Below, piece by piece: positions 13,111 through 24,486 of a stretch of DNA of 64,000 bases. This DNA is from Lunularia cruciata (Eukaryota; Streptophyta; Marchantiopsida; Lunulariales; Lunulariaceae): positions 64,556,333 through 64,620,332 of the forward strand of contig OX419756.1 in NCBI GenBank assembly GCA_948567375.1. The letters run 5' to 3'. Below the pieces are notes generated by a model. That model was not told the origin of the DNA, did not search any database, and was given only the letters and a program-made list of their open reading frames with translations. Made by a program: the position numbers and the translations under genes. Numbering within the stretch: the first letter of the stretch is position 1; each line of letters begins with the position of its first letter.

Positions 13111-13400
13111 TTGTGGATCAGGCGATGACCACCTAAAAGGTGCATCTCTGCTTGTAGACTTCCACCCTTGGTAAAAGCTCAGATCTTCTGAGGTCATGCG
13201 AAAATATCCGTCGAGCTTGAAAGGCAACTTACACCATAGCTTGCCTGTGAAACTCTTGTGGATCAGGCGATGAACCACACCCAAAAGCAAACTTGCCCAC
13301 ATACGGAAAGCTTCATCTCTATCTCTGTTTGTAGACTTCCTTCCGCCTTTAGTAAGACCCCAGACCTCTTGAAGGGCCAAATACCGGCAGATTCGTCGAG
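13111..13400 (-). repeat. Diverged 145-bp tandem duplication, coding-like on minus strand
   Basis: Two units start at 13111 and 13256 with an identical 17-bp opening (TTGTGGATCAGGCGATG) and share further blocks (TTGTAGACTTCC, CGTCGAG) in the same order. On the minus strand a frame spanning 13057-13428 reads through both units and repeats the pattern KST-RD--FR. I do not recognise the protein. It may be a piece of a decayed gene or mobile element that was partly duplicated. Confidence 0.5.
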
Positions 13401-13727
13401 AAAACACTTGAAGAGGAATTTTCTCCATTGGGTTTTAAATTTCCTCGATGGCCAAGCCACGGCACACCACTTACGTTGACAAAATAATACCTGGACTTCA
13501 GTCAAGTTCGAGTCTCATGGGACATATTTTTCGTTTTAGGCCAGCCACATTCCACTCAAAAAATGTGCTTCAAATAACCGGCTCAACTTACGGAAATGGT
13601 CAGAAAAGTCCACAAGAGGTTCTAGAAAACTGCTAGTGTGGATCACAAGCGTAACTACCTTATTCTATTAGAAATACATGTCATCTAACACAAAGTTTTT
13701 CAACAAGGAAAGACACGCTTAAAAAAG

Positions 13728-13770
13728 CACAGAGGATGGGAAGACTCGTCAAGTTATACAAGAAAAATAT
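13728..13770 (+). repeat. Possible third, weak copy of the 1.2/6.8-kb repeat
   Basis: Shares GGATGGGAAGAC followed by TTATACAA with the plus strand of 6795-6850, after an A-rich lead-in seen in both. The match is short and interrupted, so chance similarity is possible. Confidence 0.3.
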
Positions 13771-15300
13771 TGTGTAGGGTAGTCTGAGTAGATCCCAAAT
13801 GTACCATACTTGATGATATGTTCATCTGAGAAATCGAAACTATTTTACATTATTTATATTAGCTATTATATAACTCTATATTTTTGACTATATTAGAATT
13901 TTAATGACTTATTATAGTATGTTACCTTTACGTTTTAAAACTCTCTTTTCTCTCATTTCTTCTTTTTGGATCACCCTAATTTTACCATTTCATCCTTTTC
14001 TTTCAGTGTGGATTTCATGCTTTTTTATCACTGATTTTAGTATTTAATTTTCTGCTCTCATCATGGGCTTTATACTTTGTCTTTCTTTTCATGTGCTAAA
14101 AGTACTTAATTAAATACTTCTAGCCATTTAGATATATGAAGTAGAATATATCTAGGTTTCTAAGCTCACTTTCTAAATTTGTGTTAGATTTGTGAAAATT
14201 TGTCTTTAATTTTATTGGATTATGCATTAGAATTTCATCTTTTATCCATGGAATATAACAACACAATATTAATTCGTTCAAGGCCTTCAATTTTAATTAT
14301 TTATATTCAAGGTTTGTGTAAGTAATTTTGGTCATTGATTGTAGATAATGATGACTGAATATGAATATTTATTTTTTAAGTTACTTGAATTTTTTTTATG
14401 GAACTCTTGTTGTTGAATCACTGGCTAGTTTCTTGTTTTTATATACTACCATTTTTTCATTTTTTGGTTGCCAAAGAACTATTTTGGCAAATGAGAATAC
14501 TAAATAAAAGAGTGTGCAAGTTCAACAAACAAAAATTTACATCAGAATTGAGCTGTAGTACAAACTAACATAACTAAATAATAACTGCAATTCAACTAAA
14601 CAATACTTACAATTCATATATAGATTATTTTTTTAAGCGCAGTTGTAAGAACTTATGTGAACTAAATAATATCTTGCTAGTCTCAAACAAACTCAAAAAC
14701 TTCAATAAGAGGGATTCTAACCATAATAGGCCGCAGTTCAAAGTTACAAATCAAAAAATCACAGAGCTCACACTCCACCTTGGCCAAGCACAAGTGTATG
14801 ATGAGGATCATATTTTGACAATATCTAGCCTTTGATAAGACTATCATAAGAATCTTTGGTGATATCATATAAACATTAACATCTGAGTGTGTAATAAGGG
14901 TGATTATATGTTGCATTATCATTAAAGACTTGTGCATGCTTTGCACATTCACTTCACTATTTTTTGGTTTGGTTGTTAGAAAGGCTTATTGTTAAGAAGT
15001 TTGTGGTAGAGATGGAGTGTCGTGCATATATACATTGCTACATAACATACATAGCTATCATCATCATACACTATAGAAGCACAAATCACACATAAATCAT
15101 AAAATGAACTCTAAAGTACCACAATCACCTCCCTAGCTGGCAGTTAGGTCCCGATAACACAAGATAGCCATCTCTTCCAAGTATGTGATATGTCCTATGG
15201 TGTGCAAAGATCAAAAGGCTAGGTGCTATCAAGCCCCATTGTTAATTGGCTATCGACAATCTATATCACATAAAGGGTGAACTAGCTATAGGTCCACTAC
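13771..15300. other. AT-rich spacer at left edge of the retroelement block
   Basis: Strongly AT-rich with no recognisable gene. It lies just beyond the PHD end of the minus-strand element C and could hold that element's 3' untranslated region and 3' LTR, but I could not identify a matching LTR pair. A minus-strand frame at 14683-14952 has no recognised motifs. Confidence 0.4.
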
Positions 15301-15316
15301 TTCTAGGACATAACCA

Positions 15317-15592
15317 CTATGCTTGAGTAACCACCATGAGGGGAGGAGTCAAACATGCCCTATGGCATCCTCTCAAACAGCTATCACACACCAACATAGT
15401 AGTAGCTCTACCAAAAGAGCCATATAACATACACCGCAAGCTCGCACATACAAGTGCCAAGCTTGGATCTATAGTGTCATCAATGTTTAGGAGGTGGCAT
15501 GGAAAAAAATTATGCACATGATCCTTCCAAAAAACACCATCATGTCCTTCCAACACAAGGACTCCAAAAGGCAAAACCTCATGCACTCTCAA
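15317..15592 (-). pseudogene. C-terminal pol segment of element C with PHD-finger motif
   Basis: The minus-strand frame begins RVHEVLPFGVLVLEGHDG, resembling the post-integrase region of green-lineage gypsy elements, continues PCHLLNIDDTIDPSLA, and ends with a PHD-like zinc finger (CDSCLRGCHRACLTPPL). PHD fingers usually read histone H3 tails; in a retroelement such a module might guide integration to particular chromatin, much as a chromodomain does. That role is inference. The segment is part of a broken element. Confidence 0.7.
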
Positions 15593-15999
15593 GATAGTGT
15601 GCTTTGTAGTAGCATCAAGTGTTGTTGATGCAATCTACTATATATATACATAGTCACCTAGATGAAATCAACGGATCGAGGGTCTATAATCTCCTCCTCA
15701 AATAGTAGCATAGAGTAAGGTATCCTTATGTCGAGTAATTGCTAAATTATCAAAGGTCATCGGCATCACTCTCTAAAAGATCTTTGCTTGTTGAGAACAT
15801 TTGCTCACCCATATGTTTGGATCATCCAAGTCCAAAACTACAATAGCATCATGACAAATGGCTATAGGTAAATCTAGATCTCATCCATAGAGTAGAAACT
15901 AAGGAGAGAAGGATGCTAAGGAGTTATATCATTTGAATCAATAGCCCATGGCCAACCAATGTAATTGGAGATCCCAATCTCCCAAGTGGTCTTTCTACA

Positions 16000-16720
16000 A
16001 ACCATACTTATGCAATCCTCTCTTCATTATTTGAACCACTCTCTTGCTAAGCCATCTACCTCAAGGTGATCTAGGGATTGGTACAATAATCAATCAAGAC
16101 CTTGTCACACAAGGCCTAAAACTCCCCCAAGAACTTTGATCCTTGGTCAGTCAAAACTTCAATTAGTGCACCAAAATGACTAAAAACCCAATCCAGTAAT
16201 GAGTAAGCCATCCTTTCACTAGACTTGTCAAGAAGTACAATCAACTCAATCCAAGAAGTACCACCAACTCAATCCACTTTGAGAAGTGCTCCACCATAAC
16301 CAAAACATATAGATGATGTCTCATAATCAATGGTAAAGGATCAACAAAGTCCAAACTCCAATGGTAACTCATTCCTATGATAGGTTATGGGTGTAACAAT
16401 TCATAGGAACATTAAATGATGCTCTAACTTGGTCACAAACCACACATCTGGCAACAAATTATTGTGTGTTGGTCTGCATACCATGCTATCAATAATGACT
16501 CTAGAGTAAGTTGTATCTATGCTTTACTCCAATATGTCCTAGCTCCTCATGAGCATGACATACGAACTATGGTCTCTGAGATGGAAGTGGTACTACTCAC
16601 ACTCTACCATCTTCCCATACACAAAGAAGGTGCATGCTTTCTAATCTTAACTACTTGGCTTGTTGAAGAACATTGTCTCTTTGCTTAGCACCAATTGTGT
16701 TACCCATAACACCAAAGTGA
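16000..16720 (-). pseudogene. Integrase region of element C
   Basis: Minus-strand fragments resemble a retroelement integrase. A zinc-binding CxxC region with VCDQVRASFNVP lies near 16440-16475, a core piece with VMVEHFSKWIEL near 16250-16310, and a second core piece with EVLTDQGSKF near 16130-16180. These are separate fragments in a decayed sequence. The position between RNase H and the PHD segment fits the usual gypsy order. Confidence 0.65.
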
Positions 16721-16949
16721 AGATAATCCATCACTAAGACATCATCATGAATGTCTCGCTAACTTCTACCAATATCTCCACCCTCTAGATCAATGACCTC
16801 AACAACTCCCCTTATATGTGTTGAAAGAGATACCACCAAGGCCTCAAAAGATATACATAGAAAGGTAGATGAATGTCAACCTAGCACCATAATGTCATCT
16901 ATCTCACCATGCCAATGTACTTTGGTTTGATGTAATGGTTGGGACATAG

Positions 16950-17870
16950 ATTTCTACTCAACCCATATGCATCATGGTTCTCCACTCTAGGTTTATGAAT
17001 AACCATGAAATCATACTCTTGTAAAATTAGAGCTCATCATGTAAGCTTTCCTAAAAGCTTGTCAAACTCTATCAACCATTTCAATGGTTGATGATCAATG
17101 ATGAGAGTGAAGGGGTTACCAAATAGGTAACATTAGAAATGTGCTATTGCCCATACTACTACCAATCACTCTTTCTCATACGAACTAAAATTTCCTCCAT
17201 TGAATTTTTGGAGCAACTAGCATAGGCCACCACAATTTCCTTCCTCTCATCATCCTATTGGGTGAGTTTTGCTCCAAGCTCCAACGTACTCCAATCAATA
17301 TGAACTTAGAATGGTCATCCTTTGATCGGTCTCCTAAGAATAGGGGTAGATGTCAACCTCTCTTTGAGCTCTATAAAATCTCTCTCATGCTCATCTCTCC
17401 AACACCACTCTTGTATAAGCTTGGTTAGCTTTGTCAAGGCCTTGGTAATGGCATTAAATCATCTAACATATCAATGATAGAAGTTATCCAACCCAAGGAA
17501 TGATTGCACTTTGCTCACATCCATAGGCCAAGGAGTACATGCAATAGTATCCACCTTGGTTTTTTGAACATCAAGTCCTCTAAGGTAGATAATGTGATCC
17601 AAATACTCAACCAAACTAGCCTCAAAGAAGTCTCTATTTTGGCTTTGAATCAATGCTCTTCCCATGTCACTATATCTGTAGGGATGTAAAATACCTAATG
17701 TTTCACTAGTCAACTCAATTCAAATACCATGTCCTTTTAGAGCACCCAAATCCTTCATACTAAAGGTAAAACAACTCATGTAGCTCCTCAAGAACCTCCA
17801 AATTATTTTTCTTTCCACTCTTCTAACCTTGGGTCCAATGTTTGTCCAATGTCCAAGTATAATGTGTAAC
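16950..17870 (-). pseudogene. RT and RNase H remnants of element C
   Basis: The minus-strand frame 17471-17713 contains PYRYSDMGRALIQSQ (pre-RT/RT-like) and, further on, SKVQSFLGLDNFYH, typical of the end of a gypsy RT. RNase H similarity (DHQPLKWLIEFDKLLGKL) follows at about 17050-17100. The central RT is not preserved. The right edge, 17870, is where element A inserted. Confidence 0.7.
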
Positions 17871-18615
17871 TGTAATACCAAGGGTTAGCCATATGATCTA
17901 GATGTGAAATTTGGTTTTATAACATCTAGAATGATGTTATACATGATGGTCAAAATAGATCAGATAGAAGTATCACCAAAAGAGTACTTCTACTAATAAG
18001 GCAAAAACCAAAATAGACTTGAGAACCTTAGAACCAATAGCTAGACATATGATTTAAAGGTAAGAATTGGTTTGGTAACATCTGGAAGGATGTTACACAT
18101 GATGGACTAAACAGATCAGAAAGATGTATCACCAAAAGAGGACTTCTAATAATAGAGTAGGAACCGAAATATGCCTGAAATCTTTGAAGGCAATTTTGGA
18201 GGCCTCAACGGATGAATTAGGCCTCGAAAATGTGCACATTCCCCCCCCCCCCCCGGTGAAGGAAAGGCTGGCCTTCCCTCCCCCCTGGTTTGTCTCGTCA
18301 AGAGCTTTCCAACGGTACCTTACTCATGTGATTCTGAGATTCCTACAAGAAGATTCCCTAAAAGATTCCATCCGGTCAAAGCTCGTTTGACCAACCAGAT
18401 AGGACCTAGACCAGACAAGTCACCCATCCAAGTAAGTAATCCAAGGGTGGAGCTTGCTGACAGGTCACCTATCTGTGTCCCTAATCCTATGGTGGAGCTT
18501 CCTTGGAGGAGATCCTCTTTGTCTATATAATAAAGAGAAGGTGCTCCCTTGGGGCATCGAATGTTTGAGTGTGCAATCTGTGTTTTCTCTCTTTTCTTGT
18601 CCTCGGAGTATTACA
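17871..18615 (+). repeat. 5' LTR of element A
   Basis: 745 bp, starting TGTAATACC and ending TTACA. It contains two diverged copies of a unit of about 150 bp in tandem (about 17885-18035 and 18036-18190), a poly-C run near 18241-18254, and a TATA-like box near 18522-18535 followed by the presumed transcript start. The 3' LTR is 98.5% identical by eye. Confidence 0.93.
18522..18535 (+). promoter_or_regulatory. TATA-like box in the family A LTR
   Basis: TCTATATAATAAAG occurs here and in the 3' LTR near 24402. Related strings occur in reverse in the solo LTR near 26345 and in the older LTR near 40180. Conservation across four copies supports a core-promoter role; the embedded AATAAA might also serve in 3' end formation. 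The role is inferred from position within the LTR. Confidence 0.55.
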
Positions 18616-18616
18616 A

Positions 18617-18628
18617 TGGTATCAGAGC
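18617..18628 (+). other. Primer-binding site (initiator tRNA-Met type)
   Basis: TGGTATCAGAGC directly follows the 5' LTR after one base. It is the common plant-retrotransposon primer site complementary to the 3' end of initiator tRNA-Met, and it fixes element A as plus strand. Confidence 0.9.
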
Positions 18629-18755
18629 GAGTGTTCTAGTCCAAGAGAGTGGATCACCCCTCTTGGAATAGCACAAACTACTGAAACTGAGTAATTTGAG
18701 GTGGAGAACATAGAGTAATCGCTAGACTTAGGAAGGACTTTAGAGAACGGATGGG

Positions 18756-19185
18756 ATGGATGCACTGGGGGGACAATTTCCCGCACCTAGCTTTCCATTC
18801 TCAAACCCATTCCACATCAAGGTTATGTACATCCAGCGTGAGCAGATGAGAGTATTGCTAGTTTATCACTTTGGCACGGAATTCATGGACAGAGTGATGA
18901 ACTCACCAAACCCGGTGATTCTACCTGTGGTGATATATGACAGAGAGCGGGATTTGACAATCTACATTCTATTATGATAATATGGATATGAATGTCCCAA
19001 ATCCTCTCCCTTTCAACACTCAAGTAGAAATCCGTTATGTAGTGAGGCCGAAAGTGATGTTTAGAGATTTTGTGGTTAGGAATTTTGGTGAGGAGTATTA
19101 TCAACGAGTGATAGCTTCTGAGGTCCCAATGGTAGTTCCGATAGTTTGTGCGCCTTCCAGAGTGATTATATTGACTCTGTATTGA
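18756..19185 (+). pseudogene. Extra region upstream of gag with a duplicated ~60-residue domain
   Basis: Two neighbouring frames (18756-18977 and 18982-19185) encode related sequences. The first has HFGTEFMDRVMNSPNPVILP and the second NFGEEYYQRVIASEVPMVVP. Both begin with an NP-F lead, then an I-Y-[IV]-x-R strand, then F-G-x-E-[FY], R-V-x-x-S and P-[VI]-V. The tandem similarity suggests an internally duplicated module. I do not recognise the family, and it is not part of the standard gag-pol of chromodomain gypsy elements. It might be a divergent N-terminal gag module or an acquired gene. It belongs to a broken element. Confidence 0.5.
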
Positions 19186-19200
19186 AGCAGACGTTAGCAA

Positions 19201-19932
19201 TTGGGTGTTGTAGGAACCATGGATCCGCAGTTGCAAGAGCTGGTGCAAGGAATGCAAGGGATGTTGAATGAATTTCAAGAGATTAAGATGACCATGGAGA
19301 CATTACAAAGTCAAGTGCAGATCCTCAGGAACGATCAAGCCATGCAAGAAGAAGAGCCGTCTCAAAACCCAGTACCTGCGACTGAAGTACTTGGAGAGGC
19401 ACCCGTGCCTACGAACCCTATCAACGATGAAGCCACATTGCTACTCCAGATGAAGAAGACCTGCAACATCGAGCCTTACAAGGGGCAGCGTATGATGGGA
19501 GTAGTGGAGAATTGGATCTCAAAAATGAATCGATATTTTTGATTATTCTCAACAGAGATCACAAAGCATGCTGCAAGCGTGTTTGCATGTGGGTACTTGA
19601 CCGATAAAGCCCTCACATGGTATGATGCTTGGGAACGATCCATGCTGGCAAAGAGAAGGGAGGTCACATGGACAACAATGCAAGAAGGACTGCTCAAGAA
19701 TTTCCAATCGGTGGATTCTGTGCAGATGGCTCAAACCCGACTATGGGGATTGAGACAGAAGAATAGCGTACAAGAGTATGTGGAGGCATTTTTGGATCTA
19801 CAAGTTGCAATTACCAACATGAGTCCAGCTGAGGCTCTTGACAATTTCAAACGAGGATTGAAAGAGCGGATTTGCCAAGAAGTCATGGTGCAAAACCCTC
19901 GCACGGTATTTGAAGCTATTGCTTGTGCGTAG
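19201..19932 (+). pseudogene. gag region of element A
   Basis: The N-terminal part (MDPQLQELVQGMQGMLNEFQ) is predicted coiled coil. The later part has the Retrotrans_gag-like core with YLTDKALTWYDAWERSM and LWGLRQKNSVQEYVEAFLDL. A CCHC zinc knuckle (CYNCGRIGHISTNC) follows at 20149-20190. Together these are the structural and nucleic-acid-binding parts of a gypsy gag. Confidence 0.85.
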
Positions 19933-20402
19933 AGAATAGCCGGAGCATTAGGTGGAGGTGAAGGAGTAGTTCCACCTCAACATTATCGGGCAGAAATGCC
20001 ACACATGGGTGGACCAGTACCGATGGAATTGGGCAACCTTTGATTCCGGGATCAAGGAGCACGGCCGCTTCAAAGGGAGCGGGGTCGGATAGAAGAACAA
20101 AGAGATGGAGTCCCACGAGGAGAAGGGACTCGAGGAGAACAACGCCGTTGTTACAATTGTGGCCGTATTGGGCACATATCTACCAATTGTCGCACTCGTT
20201 TCCCTATAGGCCCTCGGCCTTTGTACAGGCGATCTTTGAACAACATGGAGAGGCACATTGAAGAGAAGGAGGTGGAAACCACTTCGGAAAATGAAGATTG
20301 CCAGTAAATGTACCTCGCGGCCTTACTGGCTCAATAAGGAAGCAGAGAAGCGAGTGAAGGAAGAAGAATAATGCGCAAAGATCTCGAAAGGCAACCTCAT
20401 AA

Positions 20403-20642
20403 TTGATTGTCATGAATGGAATCCTAGAAGGTAATCAAGTGAGAGTATTAATAGATCCGGGAGCAACAAAGAATTTCTTCTCTTGCTCTGTTGCAATAAG
20501 CTTGGGAATGGATCTAGAGAGAGATGGAAGTGAAGAAGTAGAGTTACCAAATGGGCAAACAGAGAGGATTGAATCATTACCTAGACGGGTAACCCTCTCT
20601 GTAGGAGAATATCAGGAAGCCATTGAGTGGCGAGTGATATAG
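20403..20642 (+). pseudogene. Aspartic protease region of element A
   Basis: Contains LIDPGATKNFFSCSVA, aligned with the retropepsin active-site region of gypsy elements, followed by a flap-like stretch (VELPNGQTERIESLP). It lies between the CCHC knuckle and RT as expected. Confidence 0.8.
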
Positions 20643-20669
20643 TTAGCCCGTTATGATGCAATTTTAGGC

Positions 20670-23240
20670 ATGCCATGGATGGAGCAGTACAACCCAATGG
20701 TGGATTGGAGGAAGAAAGTAGTGAGAACCCACCAATGGTCAATCATTGGGGTTAAAGAAAAATCACATAGGCAGAAACTGCCTCTATATGTCGTAGGGAC
20801 CACAACTGTCTGTAAGACCGATAGATGTTTTATGGGTCTAATAAGAGAAGTCCAAAGTGCACAACTTGCTGGACAAATTCTTGAGAAATTGAAGGATGTG
20901 GTGGATGAGTTTCAAGATGTCTTTCTTGATGATCTACCCTTAGGATTACCACCTAAAAGGCGAGTAGATCACAAAATAGAGACACTCCCGGGGAAGACAC
21001 CTCCTTGTAAGGCCCTATATTGCCTATCACCTCATGAGTTGGAGGAGTATAAGACTCAAATTGAGGAGATGCTATAGAAAGGGTTCATCCAACCTAGCAT
21101 ATCACCATATGGGGCCCCTGTCTTGTTTGTGAAAAAGAAGGATGGCACAATGCGCATGTACATTGACTATTGGGGTTTCAATCAGTAAACAATGAAGAAA
21201 AAATACCCCTTACATCGCATGGATGACCTGTTTGATCAACTCCATGGAGCAAGATACTTCACCAAATTGGACTTGCGGAGCGGTTACAATCAAATCCAAA
21301 TTGCAGAGGAGGATGTGTACAAAACTGCCTTTCGAACCAAGTATGGCCACTTTGAGTATCTTGTGATGCGTTTTGGCCTCACCAATGCGCCTGCCACTTT
21401 CATGAGCCTAATGAATGACATATTTTGTCCATACTTGGATAAGTCTGTTATCGTCTTCTTGGATGATATATTAGTATATAGTAGCACGATGATAGAACAC
21501 AAACAACATCTACGAGAGGTCCTCCAGATTCTAAGACAGAATCAGTTGTACGCCAAAATCTCAAAGTGTGAGTTTGGCAAGTCGGAAGTAGACTACTTAG
21601 GGCATAGAGTAAGTGCAGAGTGCATTCAAGTATTGACAGATAAAATAGAGGTCATTCAAAAATGGAGTGCCCCCAAAGATCAGACTCAGCTTAAGAGCTT
21701 CTTGGGGTTGACGGGATTCTATCGTAGATTTGTCAAGGACTTCTCCAAGGTTGCACAGCCTTTAACAACACTACTTGGCAAGGGGAAGAAGTGGTCATGG
21801 GGAACCGCACAAGAGTTGGCCTTTCAAGAATTGAAGGCCGCCTTGCTACATGCACCAATCTTGAAGTGGTATGACCCAAAACGTCCAATCAAGTTGGCTA
21901 CGGATGCATCAGGCGTAGCAATAGGAGCAATCCTACAACAAGAGTGGCATGACGGATGGCATCCAATTGCATATTTCTCTCGAAAGTTGTTACCGGCAGA
22001 GCGCAACTACCACACCACAAAACGAGAAGAGCTGGCCATCGTTCTAGCAACCAAGCATTGGAAGCACTACCTGGGCGAGAAGGCATTTGTAGTAGAGACA
22101 GACCACAAACCTCTAGTCTACCTCGAGACACAAAAGGATCTATCTCGTCGCCAAATTTGGTGGGCAAAGTGGCGACAACGCTTCAACATGACAATCACCT
22201 ACGTGGAAGGTAAGAAGCAACTTGCAAATGCATTCACCCACATGCCAATGGCCAACAACTTGGTGGTAGAGGTTAAGATTAACTCTGAATTCTGGCAAGA
22301 GATTCTAGCTGCTACAAAAACTGATCCACAGATTGTAGAAGCGCAATTGTCTAAAGGTGTCACCAACACCCAAGGACTCACCTTTTGGGAGGGCCGATTG
22401 TGGATCCCAAATGTCCCAGAATTACGCACCACCATTCTAGCGGAATGTCATGATTCGGCCATTGCAGCTCATGTCGGAGTGGACAAGACCTTGGAGGCAG
22501 TCAAGCGCCATTACTATTGGCCCAAGATGAGCACCAACGTGATGGACTATGTGCGTAGTTGCCTACTTTGTGAACAGAACAAAGCTTCTAATCAAGCTCC
22601 TATAGGGCTCCTTCAACCTCTCCCCACTCCTACCCAACGTTGGGAACAAGTGAGTATGGATCTCGTCTGTGAATTACCCAAGATCACATCAGGGTTTGAC
22701 TCTATTGTGGTCTTTGTGGACTGGCTCAGCAAAATGATTCATGTACGCCCTACCACCAAGGAGGTGACCGCTCCACAACTAGCTCAACTATACTTAGATG
22801 CAGTCTTTGCTCACCATGGCTTGTCTAGAGTACTCATCACCGATAGAGGCACCCAATTCACCAGTTTGTTTTGGCAAACACTCTTTGGTTTCTTCAAAAC
22901 CAAGTTGGCCATGTCTACAGCTTACCATCCACAAACAGATGGCCAAACAGAGCGGGCTAATCGCACGATTGAAGACATGTTACGCGGCTTCACCTTAGAA
23001 GAGCAAGAGAGGTGGGACACCCTACTACCGTTGGTGGAATTTGCTTACAACAATTCAGTGAATGCCTCTACCCAGGTCACTCCGTTCTTCCTCATGTATG
23101 GTGAGCATCCCTTCACACCTTCTAGCTTGATGAAGATCCGGCCAGTGACTACCAAGGTTGATGCAGTCAACACATATGTTTCTAGAATCCAACAAGGTGT
23201 GGAGAGCGCCAAGCACAGGTTACAAATTGCGCAAAATTGA
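20670..23240 (+). pseudogene. RT, RNase H and integrase of element A
   Basis: RT spans about 20900-21760 with [20 protein letters not shown] and the catalytic-box version [11 protein letters not shown] (near 21450-21480). RNase H follows at about 21820-22250 ([25 protein letters not shown]). Integrase runs from about 22440, with an HHCC zinc region ([20 protein letters not shown] then CLLCEQNK), and a catalytic core with [22 protein letters not shown] and [14 protein letters not shown] 682-codon frame (21192-23240) carries most of this, unusually long for a relic and consistent with a young age. Assignment as Ty3/gypsy rests on the RT-RNase H-integrase order and the terminal chromodomain. Confidence 0.92.
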
Positions 23241-23273
23241 CAAAAGCAGTATGCTGATGCACACCGTAGGCAC

Positions 23274-23732
23274 ATGGAGTTCAATGTTGGGGATCAAGTG
23301 TGGCTATCGACAACCAACCTCACATTAGTTGGATCTCGTAAGCTCAGACCTCGTTTTATTGGGCCTTTCTCAATTCTTCGTCGCATTGGCGTTGTGGCCT
23401 ATCACCTTGAGCTACCACCCCACATGAAGATCTATCCAGTGTTCCATGTCTCCCTATTATGCAGATATGCCCCCCAATCAGGCCAAGGTACTTCCACACA
23501 GGACATTCGACCTTGTCCGACAATCATTGATGGCACAGAGGAATATGAAGTGGAGCGGATTCTCCAAAAGTGCATGCGTGGTACTCGCCATCCGCGGGTG
23601 GAATATCTAGTACAATGGAAAGGTTACCCCCTCTATGAAGCAACCTGGGAACCCGCTGCCAATTTGGCACATGCACCGGTGTTGGTGCAAGCATTTGAGC
23701 AGCAATTGCACAACGAGGACGTTGCGTCTTAA
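23274..23732 (+). pseudogene. Chromodomain end of element A pol
   Basis: The frame opens with the integrase C-terminal GPF/Y-like region (FIGPFSILRRIGVVAYHLEL) and ends with a chromodomain (EYEVERILQKCMRG, then EYLVQWKGYPLYEATWEPAA) at about 23540-23700. In chromoviruses this domain binds modified histone tails and steers integration. The frame ends just before the purine tract and 3' LTR, the expected position. Confidence 0.9.
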
Positions 23733-23745
23733 AAGGAGGGAGGTC

Positions 23746-24486
23746 TGTAATACCAAGGGTTAGCCATATGATCTAGATGTGAAATTTGGTTTGGTAACAT
23801 CTAGAATGATTTTATACATGATGGTCAAAATAGATCAGATAGAAGTATCACCAAAAGAGTACTTCTACTAATAAGGCAAAAACCAAAATAGACTTGAGAA
23901 CCTTAGAACCAATAGCTAGACATATGATTTAAAGGTGAGAATTGGTTTGCTAACATCTGGAAGGATGTTACACATGATGGACTAAACAGATCAGAAAGAT
24001 GTATCACCAAAGAGGACTTCTAATAATAGAGTAGGAACCGAAATATGCCTGAAATCTTTGAAGGCAATTTTGGAGGCCTAAACGGATGAATTAGGCCTCA
24101 AAAATGTGCACATTCCCCCCCCCCCCCGTGAAGGAAAGGCTGGCCTTCCCTCCCCCTGGTTTGTCTCGTCAAGAGCTTTCCAACGGTACCTTACTCATGT
24201 GATTCTGAGATTCCTACAAGAAGATTCCCTAAAAGATTCCATCCGGTCAAAGCTCATTTGACCAACCAGATAGGACCTAGACCAGACAAGTCACCCATCC
24301 AAGTAAGTAATCCAAGGGTGGAGCTTGCTGACAGGTCACCTATCTGTGTCCCTAATCCTATGGTGGAGCTTCCTTGGAGGAGATCCTCTTTGTCTATATA
24401 ATAAAGAGAAGGTGCTCCCTTGGGGCATCGAATGTTTGAGTGTGCAATTTGTGTTTTCTCTCTTCTCTTGTCCTCGGAGTATTATA
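23746..24486 (+). repeat. 3' LTR of element A
   Basis: 741 bp, starting TGTAATACC and ending ATTATA, with the GTAAC target duplication immediately after. It carries the same internal tandem units, poly-C run (13 C) and TATA-like box as the 5' LTR. Differences amount to about 11 substitutions and a few single-base length changes. Confidence 0.93.

Larger units (their letters stand above)
17871..24486 (+). mobile_element. Nearly whole chromodomain Ty3/gypsy element A
   Basis: A 6.6-kb element bounded by direct LTRs (17871-18615 and 23746-24486) and a perfect 5-bp target duplication GTAAC (17866-17870 and 24487-24491). Next to the 5' LTR is a primer-binding site TGGTATCAGAGC (18617-18628), complementary to plant initiator tRNA-Met. 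A purine tract (23731-23743) precedes the 3' LTR. The interior reads an extra upstream region, gag, CCHC knuckle, protease, RT, RNase H, integrase and chromodomain, all plus strand. I count about 11 substitutions across the LTRs (about 98.5% identity), so insertion was recent. It is broken, with fewer than about ten breaks, but every domain is present. It sits inside element C. Confidence 0.93.

Noticed and set aside
13771-15300. 3' LTR of element C
   Set aside because: Expected by position, but no matching sequence was found near 37.7-39.7 kb to pair with it.
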